A stretch of 64,000 nt of DNA from Bernardetia sp. (GCA_020630575.1 JAHDBD010000001.1:301702-365701); one strand, 5' to 3'; counted from the stretch's first letter, positions 49,180 through 57,521 are shown. The notes: generated from the sequence alone by a model not told the origin. Translations and numbers: made by a program.

Positions 49180-49419
49180 ATGGAAACTGGAGAAATAAGA
49201 AAAGAAACACCCTCAAAACCTATTTCTAAAGGCTGTTATACAACATTACCTGAAGATGAAAAAGAGGCTTTATATGGTCGGTTTGATAATAAAGGCATCG
49301 GCTTAAAATGGGTTTTACAAGGTTTATATTTACTATCTGATACAGAGTTTAAAAATGTATGTGATAAGTTAGAACACGCACACACAAGAAATAATGAGCG
49401 ACTTAAAGCAGCTTCTTAA
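49180..49419 (+). CDS. Small early protein of unknown function
   Basis: This is the first rightward gene after the switch region. The frame is open from an ATG at 49126, but a promoter-like TAATTTTTG ends just before that codon, so the ATG at 49180 (METGEIRKE) is preferred, giving 79 residues. The protein contains KGCYTTLPEDEKEALYGRF and a helical second half. It could be a small DNA-binding or regulatory protein, but no family is recognised. It overlaps the next gene by 26 bases. Confidence 0.55.
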   Translation: METGEIRKETPSKPISKGCYTTLPEDEKEALYGRFDNKGIGLKWVLQGLYLLSDTEFKNVCDKLEHAHTRNNERLKAAS

Positions 49420-49570
49420 AGAAGAAAAAAACAGGTATGATGCAGCTAGAAAACGTTTACAAAAGTATAGAGAAATGGAATATGTAAACGGTATTCAAAC
49501 GGAACTCGCTTTAATTGAGGTACACAAAAAGACTATTAAATCACTCAAAAACCAAATTAAAAACGCTTAG
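49394..49570 (+). CDS. 58-residue helical protein, unknown function
   Basis: The short frame starts at ATG 49394 inside the end of the preceding gene. It encodes a charged, wholly helical protein (MSDLKQLLKEEKNRYDAARK ... KSLKNQIKNA), probably a coiled coil. The next gene starts 5 bases past the stop, so the tight spacing supports translation. No homology is recognised. Confidence 0.5.
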   Translation: MSDLKQLLKEEKNRYDAARKRLQKYREMEYVNGIQTELALIEVHKKTIKSLKNQIKNA

Positions 49571-49574
49571 AAAT

Positions 49575-49805
49575 ATGGAATACTTAAATTATTTTTTGCA
49601 TTGCTTAGATTCTATATTAGAAATTTTTAATACAAAAAAAAATATTCTTTCTCTTATTTTAATGCTTATTTCTTCTCTCGTTACTTTGCTTTTATTTGAA
49701 GTGAATAACAGAAAACTGAAAAGAGAAATAAGGGATTTAAAAAGAGAAAATGAGCAGTTAGCTAGTCAAGTTTTTGGTTATGAACTAAGAGAAACCCGTT
49801 TTTAG
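49575..49805 (+). CDS. Small membrane protein with cytoplasmic coiled coil
   Basis: The 76-residue protein begins MEYLNYFLHCLDS; the frame extends 60 bases upstream but would overlap the previous gene. One membrane helix (about 23-41, ILSLILMLISSLVTLLLF) is followed by a charged coiled coil (NRKLKREIRDLKRENEQLAS). The layout resembles small phage spanin-, holin- or anchor-type proteins, without enough to choose. The next start codon comes 2 bases after its stop. Confidence 0.55.
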   Translation: MEYLNYFLHCLDSILEIFNTKKNILSLILMLISSLVTLLLFEVNNRKLKREIRDLKRENEQLASQVFGYELRETRF

Positions 49806-49806
49806 T

Positions 49807-50103
49807 ATGAAAACAACCTTTATAATTTCTCTTTGCTTAGTAGCTATTTTAGTCAATATATCATCATTTGGATATGGCTATTATTTAGGAAGTTACGAGA
49901 AAAAACCACTCACACCAAAAGCAATTTTATTGCTCATTATTAATCTAATTATCAACAAAAAAGATGGAACTACTAAATCAAAAGGCAATAGAGCATCTTC
50001 TAAAAAAAATACTTCAAAAAGGACTAGAAGAAGCAAAGGCGAGGTACACAGGGGACGAATGGCAGCAGGTAAGAAAGCGTTTTTGGGTTTCTTTAGACGA
50101 TAA
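49807..50103 (+). CDS. Small membrane protein with basic C-terminal tail
   Basis: The 98-residue frame opens with a signal-like helix (MKTTFIISLCLVAILVNISS) and a second hydrophobic patch (AILLLIINLII). The remaining 45 residues are strongly basic and low complexity. That tail overlaps the next gene by 140 bases in another frame. The N-terminal half looks real, but the tail may be the by-product of a frameshift or simply a permissive overlap. Confidence 0.4.
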   Translation: MKTTFIISLCLVAILVNISSFGYGYYLGSYEKKPLTPKAILLLIINLIINKKDGTTKSKGNRASSKKNTSKRTRRSKGEVHRGRMAAGKKAFLGFFRR

Positions 50104-50356
50104 TAAAGAACAAACGCTCACTTTTGGATTTGTTACAGGAAGTAAAAAACACACTCAAATACAAGGGTATAGTATTGCAGAACTGAACGCAAAAATCAGC
50201 AAAGCAAATAAACCTATCAATTACGACCCTATTTGTGAAGTATGTGGAAAAGACGAGTATTATTGTCAAGTTTGGAATGAACGAGGAATACCAAATTGTA
50301 TAGCTACAAAAGAGAACCAAAATAAACCTACTAACAATGAACAACACACAGATTAA
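49964..50356 (+). CDS. Cys-containing small protein, unknown function
   Basis: The 130-residue product has a helical start (MELLNQKAIEHLLKKILQKG), a beta-rich middle (KRFWVSLDDNKEQTLTFGFVTGS) and a C-terminal CEVCGKDEYYCQ...C cluster that could bind zinc. Its composition is normal for a coding frame, unlike the overlapping tail of the previous frame. It overlaps the next gene by 20 bases. Function is unknown; the position suggests an early gene. Confidence 0.6.
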   Translation: MELLNQKAIEHLLKKILQKGLEEAKARYTGDEWQQVRKRFWVSLDDNKEQTLTFGFVTGSKKHTQIQGYSIAELNAKISKANKPINYDPICEVCGKDEYYCQVWNERGIPNCIATKENQNKPTNNEQHTD

Positions 50357-50834
50357 AGTCATTGATAAGCGTTTTGATTTGGGTCATGTAGTTCAAAAAA
50401 AGTATTACATTTCTCATCAGGATACTATCAACAAAATAGTAACAGAATCTATCCGTTTCAATGCCACCAAAACACGCAAAAAAGAGAAATTACGGCTCAA
50501 TGCTTTCAATACAGCAAAAGAAATTTACCGTAGTTTCATAAACTCGTACAATGATGGAGATTGTACATTTATAGTGGTTGATGATACAGGAAACGTGTAT
50601 TTTGAAACCTCAAAATGGTTATTAAAACATCATTACACAGCCGTTTGTGATAGCGAAGTTACGGCAGCTAACCATTTAGAACGAATCCATCAAACAGCCA
50701 AGGACGGCTGCAAAGTCTTTTTACCAAATTGGTTAGTACCACCAAAAAAAGTACGATTTGATGCCAATATACGGCTCAAAATAAATACAGATATGTTTGT
50801 CTTCAAAACAAGAAGAGAACGTTTCAAAAGCTAA
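50337..50834 (+). CDS. Early-region protein of unknown function
   Basis: The 165-residue protein is basic with mixed alpha/beta pattern (SIRFNATKTRKKEKLRLNAF, DGDCTFIVVDDTGNVYF, HYTAVCDSEVTAANHLERIH). No recognisable motif is present. It is the last gene before the iteron cluster and shares the direction of the small early genes. A role in replication or DNA binding is possible because of position and charge, but that is inference. Confidence 0.6.
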   Translation: MNNTQIKVIDKRFDLGHVVQKKYYISHQDTINKIVTESIRFNATKTRKKEKLRLNAFNTAKEIYRSFINSYNDGDCTFIVVDDTGNVYFETSKWLLKHHYTAVCDSEVTAANHLERIHQTAKDGCKVFLPNWLVPPKKVRFDANIRLKINTDMFVFKTRRERFKS

Positions 50835-50932
50835 AATTTTCAATCACAAATCCAAAAAATCAAAAATTCTCTTTTTTAGAGCTGCTTTTTCTTTGCCTTT
50901 ATTAAACAGCCTTTTTATGTTTTTTTCGACAA

Positions 50933-51041
50933 TTTATAGCTAATTATTTAAGGCAATAGTTTAAAGCTACTTACGTAGTAAGTACCTTAACCATTTAAAG
51001 CTGATTTTTAAAGCATTTAAAGCAGTATTTATAGCTATAAA
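50933..51041. repeat. Iteron-hairpin-iteron cluster, candidate replication origin
   Basis: Seven copies of an 8-base word close to TTTAAAGC start at 50933, 50947, 50960, 50994, 51007, 51016 and 51028 (variants TTTATAGC and TTTAAGGC). Between the third and fourth lies a perfect hairpin TACTTAC-GTA-GTAAGTA. The last copy is part of the palindrome TTTATAGCTATAAA (51028-51041). The block sits in a 253-base non-coding gap directly upstream of the 51088 gene, as origins of plasmids and small phages often do. Confidence 0.55.
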
Positions 51042-51087
51042 GGCAAAAAAAAGATTTTTTTGATTTTTTCTTTAAAAAAAAAGAAAA

Positions 51088-52098
51088 ATGAACCAAATCA
51101 ATTTAAACGCTACTGACAGCCCTCAATTTCGCATTGTCTTACTATTTTGGGGAGAATCTGATTTTATTGACACAGAAACTGGAGAATTAAAAAGTTCTCA
51201 AAAAGGCTATCGTATGTCCCCAAAGTGGGGCAAAACTTTGGTAGATATATTCCCATATTTTACAAAAGTCTTAGCAGGACAAACCCAAGAAAATTGGAAA
51301 AATAGAATCCCACGCAAATTAATGATTTATGAAGGTGAAACAGAAATTTTCAGACTTCCACAAGGAACTGGAGCAATTACAGACCGAAAAGGAAACGTAC
51401 AACAACGATTAAAAAGCCTCAAAGAGTGGCGAGAATGTATTGAATTGTATGAGCGAACAAATGGTCGTCAATTCAGGACTTCGTTTAACCAAGAGCCTAA
51501 AAACGTACAAAAATCAGTACAAGTGTACAACTCTAAACCTCATGTAGCCTTTCAATCAAATATTGATGTTGAAGAACGTGAAAAAGACCAAGAAAGACTG
51601 CAAAAAATTAAGGTTTGGGAGGAAATCAAAACTCAATTTGATAAGGAAAATCTTAGTGTTGATGCAAATGATGAGAAACATATCAAAAGAGAACTTTTAC
51701 TCCGAAATATTCAACATTTAGATTCATTTTTTGATGATGCCATGATTTATTTACGAAAAGCTCATGAGCGTTACCAAGTTGCAATCCGTGAAGCTGAACA
51801 AATTATAAAACAAAAAAATATTGAAGCTGCAACGGTTTCGAAAGATAGATACCAAGAGTTTAAATCTCCAGTAGGTTTCCGTTCCACTCCAAAAGTAACG
51901 ACAAATTCAAATCCTTCTTTGGATAACAAAAAAGCGCAAGCCGTACAGGAGCTATGCAATTTATACAAAGAAAAAAAAGGCAAAGAACCTGCATACGGAC
52001 GTGTTTCTATTTGGCAAAATGTTATGCTTAAATCTCGTTCAGAGGTTCAAATTGAAAAAAATATTTTTGATATAAAACATACGCATAACCTTTTTTAA
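51088..52098 (+). CDS. Unrecognised 336-residue protein, possible replication initiator
   Basis: The protein starts 47 bases after the iteron block. Its first 120 residues are beta-rich with aromatic and Gly-rich turns (FRIVLLFWGESDFIDTETGE, PRKLMIYEGETEIFRLPQG). The second half is charged and helical (about 165-250). A C-terminal segment KAQAVQELCNLYKEKKGKEP could be a DNA-binding helix pair. I see no HUH, RepA_N, primase or helicase motif. Placement next to iterons is the only argument for an initiator role. It could also be an ssDNA-binding or regulatory protein. Confidence 0.6.
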   Translation: MNQINLNATDSPQFRIVLLFWGESDFIDTETGELKSSQKGYRMSPKWGKTLVDIFPYFTKVLAGQTQENWKNRIPRKLMIYEGETEIFRLPQGTGAITDRKGNVQQRLKSLKEWRECIELYERTNGRQFRTSFNQEPKNVQKSVQVYNSKPHVAFQSNIDVEEREKDQERLQKIKVWEEIKTQFDKENLSVDANDEKHIKRELLLRNIQHLDSFFDDAMIYLRKAHERYQVAIREAEQIIKQKNIEAATVSKDRYQEFKSPVGFRSTPKVTTNSNPSLDNKKAQAVQELCNLYKEKKGKEPAYGRVSIWQNVMLKSRSEVQIEKNIFDIKHTHNLF

Positions 52099-52101
52099 AA
52101 A

Positions 52102-52395
52102 ATGAAAAAATATAATTCAGTTACCAAAAAATGGAAAATTGAAATTCCAATTTTGGGAATTATGGAACTACTCAACGAGCTAAATCTTGAACTCACACCT
52201 TCATTAAACCCGAATTTGGCAAATGAAAAAAATCTAAGTGAGTATCATAAAGAAGCTGCATTGATTGAACTGAGAAAGAAAGTAATTAAAGCAATTACAA
52301 CCCAAAAAAACTATTTGATTTTATTCAGATACGAAGCCATCACACTTTCAGAATTTGAAACCGATGCAAAATATTATCTCAATCAAATTACTTAA
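52102..52395 (+). CDS. Small protein of unknown function
   Basis: The 97-residue protein follows the preceding gene by 3 bases. It begins with a beta-like segment KYNSVTKKWKIEIPIL and continues as amphipathic helices (IMELLNELNLELTPSL, EAALIELRKKVIKAI). No domain is recognised. Tight packing shows co-transcription with its neighbours. Confidence 0.55.
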   Translation: MKKYNSVTKKWKIEIPILGIMELLNELNLELTPSLNPNLANEKNLSEYHKEAALIELRKKVIKAITTQKNYLILFRYEAITLSEFETDAKYYLNQIT

Positions 52396-52397
52396 TT

Positions 52398-52595
52398 ATG
52401 AGAACTCTCAAAGATAAAATTATAGAAGCTGCAACTGACTATTTCTATGAAAAAATGACAGCTTTTTCAGAGCGTAAAAACAGAGAATATCAGTTGCATT
52501 TTTATACAAAATGGCTAAAAGTCAAGCAAAGGAAAACCTTTGAAAAATCAAAAAAAAACAAATCATCTTTTACATTTCAAACTAAACTATTCTAA
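52398..52595 (+). CDS. Small basic protein of unknown function
   Basis: The 65-residue, Lys/Arg-rich helical protein (MRTLKDKIIEAATDYFYEKM ... KKNKSSFTFQTKLF) starts 2 bases after the previous stop, and its stop abuts the next ATG. Its charge suggests nucleic-acid contact. No family is recognised. Confidence 0.5.
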   Translation: MRTLKDKIIEAATDYFYEKMTAFSERKNREYQLHFYTKWLKVKQRKTFEKSKKNKSSFTFQTKLF

Positions 52596-52817
52596 ATGGC
52601 TACTCCAAGAAAAAAAATAACTCCAAAGAAAACGCATCAACAAACTGGAAACAGTAAAATTATTGAATCTGTGATACTGGTTACTGTAATTTATATGTGT
52701 TTTGCAGTCTATGAAGCTGTTATAAATCCGTTTCTATGGGCGTTTGATGTTCGTAATTCGGCTGGAACTTGCCTTTTGATAGGCTTTTCTTTTCTTCTTT
52801 TTTTTAAATGGAAATAA
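52596..52817 (+). CDS. Small two-helix membrane protein
   Basis: The 73-residue protein has a basic, Pro/Thr-rich N-terminus and two hydrophobic segments (about 24-42, SVILVTVIYMCFAVYEAVI, and 56-71, GTCLLIGFSFLLFFKW). Such proteins are common in phages with internal membranes or as holins, but no specific match can be claimed. It starts directly after the preceding stop and lies 24 bases before the large membrane protein gene. Confidence 0.5.
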   Translation: MATPRKKITPKKTHQQTGNSKIIESVILVTVIYMCFAVYEAVINPFLWAFDVRNSAGTCLLIGFSFLLFFKWK

Positions 52818-52841
52818 ATTAAAAATCTAAAATCTACAATC

Positions 52842-54209
52842 ATGGCAAATCAAGATAAAAACCCAAATCCTACACCACAGGAGCAGCCGAAAAAAACAGC
52901 AGTCACACCAAGTGAAGCTCACGACTTAGACAAATATACAGACACACTGGAAGAAACAGAACAATACGGTTATTATTCCGAAGCTGAGAAGTTATTAAAA
53001 CCAATTCCTTACGCAAAAAAGAACCGTAAAAAATATGTTTTTGCTACTGGTTACGCAGCTTTCTATCACTTCATTTCATTCATTTTAGGAGTAGCAACAA
53101 TTTTTTTAATTACCAAACTTCTGATTGATGAGGATAATCCTATCACGTTTCTTTTTTCAGCTCTTATCTACATTATTCTAGTAGCTATTTTGGGAGGTTT
53201 GGAATTATTCAAATCAAATGCTAGTACAGATGTTTTCAAAGCAATAGCCAAAGAAGAAACACCGACCACAGGAGCAAAATTTGGAATGTTTGGAACATTC
53301 GTTTTATCTGTGATTATTTCAGCTATTGGAGGAGGTTTTTTGAGTATAGAATTAAACGATAAAACGGATTCTATTCAGAATACTAGCCAAATTGAAACGG
53401 ATTCTTTGAAAAACTTGTACAGCTCACAAATTGCAGCTTACGACAGCTCTATGAACTCAGCTCAAAAAACGCTAATCCGATATAAAACAGGTTGGAGAGC
53501 AAATACAGCTAGAGCCGATTTAGAGAAAGCAACAGCAGCCAAAAATGAAATTTTGGATAAGCTGGACGGAAAACTGACGACTTCTCAAAAAATTTCTGAT
53601 GCTAAAATTTTGCTTGCAGATAAAGAAAATTTTGATTTATCCTTGTTAGTCGGTTTTATTGTTTTCTTTCTTGAATGCTTCTGTATTTTGGCTTATAGAT
53701 ACAAATTTATCTATTTAAGGAATTGCGAAAGAGAAGGCGTTAATTTCGGAATACTTCAAAAGAAAAACGCTTTAGACGATAGAAAGAACAATGATTTTGA
53801 TATGAATGATATAACCGAATCAATCAAAGATTTATTCAAAAATTTATCTTCTTCTATTCAGAATCAAGCAACTCAAACCTTTTCAGAACCGAATAAAGCC
53901 TATTCAAGACAAAGTGCAGGTTTTCATACTTACAGTTCTGAATATAAAACCGAATCAAAACGGAATCCGATAGGTTTTGATTACACTCAACGTAAAGACA
54001 ATGACCGTTCTAACGTTCACCGTAATAACGATGACCGTAATACGGTGACCGTGGGTAGTGAAAAACAGCGAAAACGAAAGTGTAAATACTGCAATACTGA
54101 ATTTGAGTACAAACACTGGAATAAAACCTATTGCAATGACGAATGTAGAGGGTTGATGTGGGAGCAAAAAACAGGGCAAAAACTTAAATTCAATACTAAA
54201 TCTAAATAA
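52842..54209 (+). CDS. Four-helix membrane protein with C-terminal zinc-ribbon-like motif
   Basis: The 455-residue protein has a Pro/Gln-rich head and three hydrophobic helices within about 70-185 (HFISFILGVATIFLITKLL, FSALIYIILVAILGGLELF, GMFGTFVLSVIISAIGGGF). A helical loop of about 80 residues follows, with a fourth helix near 265-285 (LSLLVGFIVFFLECFCILAY). The polar, Asn/Asp/Arg-rich tail ends in CKYCNTEFEYKHWNKTYC plus a final CxxxC-type partner, which likely binds zinc. I do not recognise the family. A membrane anchor that recruits DNA or a protein to the envelope would fit. The stop is followed by a convergent terminator shared with the restriction-modification gene. Confidence 0.6.
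   Translation: MANQDKNPNPTPQEQPKKTAVTPSEAHDLDKYTDTLEETEQYGYYSEAEKLLKPIPYAKKNRKKYVFATGYAAFYHFISFILGVATIFLITKLLIDEDNPITFLFSALIYIILVAILGGLELFKSNASTDVFKAIAKEETPTTGAKFGMFGTFVLSVIISAIGGGFLSIELNDKTDSIQNTSQIETDSLKNLYSSQIAAYDSSMNSAQKTLIRYKTGWRANTARADLEKATAAKNEILDKLDGKLTTSQKISDAKILLADKENFDLSLLVGFIVFFLECFCILAYRYKFIYLRNCEREGVNFGILQKKNALDDRKNNDFDMNDITESIKDLFKNLSSSIQNQATQTFSEPNKAYSRQSAGFHTYSSEYKTESKRNPIGFDYTQRKDNDRSNVHRNNDDRNTVTVGSEKQRKRKCKYCNTEFEYKHWNKTYCNDECRGLMWEQKTGQKLKFNTKSK
54001..54058. repeat. Degenerate 15-bp tandem repeats inside the membrane protein gene
   Basis: Four units in a row share a GACCGT or CACCGT core: ATGACCGTTCTAACG, TTCACCGTAATAACG, ATGACCGTAATACG and GTGACCGTGGGTAG. Two palindromes, ACCGTAATACGGT and ACGGTGACCGT, lie within. 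They encode the DRSNVHRNNDDRNTVTVG stretch. Confidence 0.5.
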
Positions 54210-54223
54210 ACAATTCAATAAAA

Positions 54224-54257
54224 AACGCTTAGGATTGTACAATCCTAAGCGTTTTTT
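54224..54257. terminator. Bidirectional terminator between the membrane protein and R-M genes
   Basis: AACGCTTAGGATT (54224-54236) and AATCCTAAGCGTT (54241-54253) form a perfect 13-bp stem around GTAC, with an A-tract before and a T-tract after. It serves the two convergent genes. Confidence 0.9.
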
Positions 54258-54259
54258 TA

Positions 54260-57250
54260 TTAATCCAATCCTTTAACAATAGCTATTTCCTCCTCAGTAA
54301 GTCCATAGAGTTCGAACACTAAACTATCTATTTGGTCATCTATACTTTGTATTTCTTTATGAAGAACTAATAAATCTTTTTTATAACCTGTAAAATATTT
54401 TTCCCACTCATCTTGCACATAAGGAGAGATAATAGACTTTGATTTTTCTTGTTTCTTACTAATCTCTTTGAGAAATTCTGCAAATCTAAGGTCATAAAAC
54501 TTTTCTAATTTTTTAGGGAAAGATTTTAGTTTAAAATTATCTTGCACACGACGGAGAAAACGATTTTTTTTGTCCAAAAAATCATCATTCAGGGAAAGTA
54601 TATTATTTACTAAATCTATAAAAGGTTTTTGAGCTTCTTCTGATATTTTAGGTATAGGAAGTTCTTTTAATTGATAACCTTTAATTTTAGGGAAGAGTTG
54701 TTTACCATCTGAATATTTGGATAACCAATAACATTTAATTGTATTTGAATTGAGTATAGCTAAAATATACTTTATATTAAAAGATTTATTTTTTAAATTC
54801 AGATTGTATAATGTATTAGAAGCAAGTATATCTTTTTTGCATAATCCAACTATGGGAGTTTTACCAATTTGTCTAACTACAATTCTTTCTTCACTATAAA
54901 CATCATAATTTCCTCCACTTTTTATGTTATAATCTGAAAAATTGAAAAATTTTGTAGGTAAAGAATATTGATAAGGAAAGACATCTCCCCCATCTATGAT
55001 AGGTTTATACTCTTTATTAATTTTTATCTCGGATATAGCTGTTTTTCTATCATAGGCTTGTATTCCAAAATAACTATCACAAATTTGTGATAAAGAAATA
55101 CATTTTTCTAAATTAATTTTAAATTCTAATTTTGAATTAAAAATACACTCATTATTATTTTTCCAATTGTTCTGTGGTATCTCAGTAACTAAATTCCACT
55201 TTTTATCATTAGCAAGTATAATTTCAATTTTGTTGTTTTCTCTTTGTTCTTTCGTTAAAATTAGTGTAGAAACATCAACTCCAGCATCTACAAAAACAGT
55301 ATTTTCATAAGTTATTAGCTTATTAATTGATGAGTGATCAAGTATATAAACTCTTAATGGTTTTATATATTTATTAGTTAGGTAAGTATTAGGAGTGATA
55401 AAACCTAGTTTTCCTTTGTTAATTAAAAGGTTTATTGATTTTTCAAAGAATAAGTGAAATAAATCAATTTTATAACTTGCTACTTTATATCTTTTATAAT
55501 ACTCTAATGTTTTCTCAGAAGTGTTAGAAGGTTGGCAAAGTACATAGGGAGGATTTCCAATGATAACATCAAAACCTCCTTTTTCAAAGACTTGTGGAAA
55601 TTCTTTTTGCCAATTAAATGCTTTATTTCCTGCAATTCCGACATTTTTAATAAGGGAGTTTCCTACTTTTAAATTGTCATTCAAAGTTGTTAATTTTCGT
55701 CCTTTTTGCGCTGTTCTTATCCATAGAGAAAGTTTAGCAATTTCAACAGATTCTTCATTAATATCAACACCAAAAATGTTGTTTTTTAATATTTCATTTT
55801 CAAGATTAGAGTCATTTGCTGTTTTTCCAAGCCATTTTTTTTCTAGTTCATTTAAGTATCTATGCTCACTTATCAAAAATTCTAATGCTTCGTTTAAAAA
55901 TGCTCCACTTCCACATGCAGGGTCGCAAATGGTAATTTGTAATAACCAAGTTCTATATGATTGAAGGGTGTTTTGAAGTTTTGTGATAATCTTTTTATCT
56001 TTTATAGGTTTTCCATCCTCAGTAACATAATTCTCTTCTATGATACCTAATTCTTGTTTTTTTTCTATACAAATACTTCCTATTGTATTGTCTACTATAT
56101 ATTTAGTAATATATTTAGGTGTATAGAAAACTCCATCTTTTTTTCTTCGTGTAGTGGTTTTTTCAAATTCTCTCTCTTCTATTTCGGCTTGAATTTCTTC
56201 AAACTCATTCATAGAATGCTCAAAGATATGCCCTAAGATGTTTACACTTACTTCACTATCAAAGTCGTATCCACTTATTTTTGCTGTATGACGAGCAAGT
56301 AATCTATCATCAATTTTTAGACTTTCTAGTAGTTCGTCAGGTGCAAAAAGACCTCCATTGTAGGGGAAAATATCATCATACTCGTCTTTTTTTCCTGTAT
56401 TCAGATAGCCAAAATATGTTTTATATTTATCATAAAGAGGAATTTTAATACTATGCTTTCTTTCAAGTTCTCTCCAATCATTTATAATTCTTTCTACTGA
56501 TTTAGGTGGAATCAATGATTTGTCTTCTGCAAAGAAAATAAACAAAAAACGGTCTAAGAGTTTTTGTGTTTTTTTGAAAAGTAAAAGTTTTTCGTGGTTA
56601 GGATTTAATTGTTGAATGCTTTTAAAAACATCACTTCTAAATTCTGCATAATCTTTATATAGATTCTTAGTAATAACCTCCTCATCTGAAATTGATTGAC
56701 TTTTAGCACTTTCAGGAGCATTAAAACGTAATTTTTCCTCAGCTAAACAAAAGTAAAGTAACTTAAATCGTTCTCTAGTGATAGTAAAAAGATTAAACTC
56801 TTCAAATTCAACAGCATCGTGGATATAAAAACGTAGCTTCTCAAAATTAGAAGTGATGACATAGACACATTCTGATTGATTATTTTTATAATTAAATGCT
56901 TGTTGTTCTACTTTTGAAAGGTCAGTAGTATCCATTCCCTTTAATTCAATTACAGCAAGAACCTTATCTCTTCTTAATATTGCTCCATCTGTCTTCTTTG
57001 CATTCCTTACATTTTTAAGCTCAGTAGTTAAATTAAATTTTGGATTAGGATTTTTAGTATATCCAAAAACATTAACAAACAAATCTGTTAAGAATCCTTC
57101 TTGATACTGCTCTTCTTTAGAACGTCGTATATTCTCTTGAACTTCTAGGTTATGAAAATGAGCTGTGAACTTTTTCCATGCTTCTTCTACTTTATTTTCA
57201 TACAGAGATGCTAAAGCTCTTTTAATTACTAGAGGGTGAAATAAACTCAT
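54260..57250 (-). CDS. Type IIG (Eco57I-like) restriction-modification enzyme
   Basis: The 996-residue protein combines endonuclease, adenine methyltransferase and target recognition in one chain. A PD-(D/E)xK-type nuclease site is visible as TDGAI (Asp88) and VIELKG (Glu102, Lys104). The methyltransferase core has GVFYTP (373-378), SAM motif I DPACGSG (443-449) and catalytic motif IV GNPPY (565-569), typical of gamma-class N6-adenine enzymes. The C-terminal third resembles a TaqI-like specificity domain and ends in a coiled coil. All key residues are present, so it should be active. It reads against the surrounding element genes and is bracketed by bidirectional terminators, which marks it as cargo. 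Its recognition sequence cannot be predicted. Confidence 0.85.
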   Translation of the reverse strand: MSLFHPLVIKRALASLYENKVEEAWKKFTAHFHNLEVQENIRRSKEEQYQEGFLTDLFVNVFGYTKNPNPKFNLTTELKNVRNAKKTDGAILRRDKVLAVIELKGMDTTDLSKVEQQAFNYKNNQSECVYVITSNFEKLRFYIHDAVEFEEFNLFTITRERFKLLYFCLAEEKLRFNAPESAKSQSISDEEVITKNLYKDYAEFRSDVFKSIQQLNPNHEKLLLFKKTQKLLDRFLFIFFAEDKSLIPPKSVERIINDWRELERKHSIKIPLYDKYKTYFGYLNTGKKDEYDDIFPYNGGLFAPDELLESLKIDDRLLARHTAKISGYDFDSEVSVNILGHIFEHSMNEFEEIQAEIEEREFEKTTTRRKKDGVFYTPKYITKYIVDNTIGSICIEKKQELGIIEENYVTEDGKPIKDKKIITKLQNTLQSYRTWLLQITICDPACGSGAFLNEALEFLISEHRYLNELEKKWLGKTANDSNLENEILKNNIFGVDINEESVEIAKLSLWIRTAQKGRKLTTLNDNLKVGNSLIKNVGIAGNKAFNWQKEFPQVFEKGGFDVIIGNPPYVLCQPSNTSEKTLEYYKRYKVASYKIDLFHLFFEKSINLLINKGKLGFITPNTYLTNKYIKPLRVYILDHSSINKLITYENTVFVDAGVDVSTLILTKEQRENNKIEIILANDKKWNLVTEIPQNNWKNNNECIFNSKLEFKINLEKCISLSQICDSYFGIQAYDRKTAISEIKINKEYKPIIDGGDVFPYQYSLPTKFFNFSDYNIKSGGNYDVYSEERIVVRQIGKTPIVGLCKKDILASNTLYNLNLKNKSFNIKYILAILNSNTIKCYWLSKYSDGKQLFPKIKGYQLKELPIPKISEEAQKPFIDLVNNILSLNDDFLDKKNRFLRRVQDNFKLKSFPKKLEKFYDLRFAEFLKEISKKQEKSKSIISPYVQDEWEKYFTGYKKDLLVLHKEIQSIDDQIDSLVFELYGLTEEEIAIVKGLD

Positions 57251-57319
57251 TTTTTGATAATCTTATTGTTTTTTTTTCTAAAAATAGTTTATTAAATTTA
57301 TATATCAAACAAAATATTA

Positions 57320-57481
57320 CTATACATAGAAAAATCCATCTACAAGAAGAAAAAATAGTCTATATAAAAAATGACCTAATCCAACTGAACCAAACAAAAC
57401 TAATCCGAAAAGTAAATTATTAAGCATACTTGTTTGTACCTTTTTATTGTAATTCTCGTAGTGGGTATTCTTATATTTCAT
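57320..57481 (-). CDS. Possible 53-residue membrane protein
   Basis: The frame begins MKYKNTHYENYNKK and contains a long hydrophobic stretch (LLFGLVLFGSVGLGHFLYRLFFLLV). It lies upstream of the R-M gene, same strand, inside the terminator-bracketed cassette. It may be a real small protein accompanying the enzyme or chance in AT-rich DNA. Confidence 0.35.
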   Translation of the reverse strand: MKYKNTHYENYNKKVQTSMLNNLLFGLVLFGSVGLGHFLYRLFFLLVDGFFYV

Positions 57482-57521
57482 AATAATTTTTATTTGCAAT
57501 AAAACGAACATTTAATATCAT

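Noticed and set aside
54260..57250. BREX PglX-type methyltransferase
   Set aside because: Although related in the methyltransferase core, it has an N-terminal D...ExK nuclease site and none of the other BREX genes are near. A type IIG enzyme fits better.
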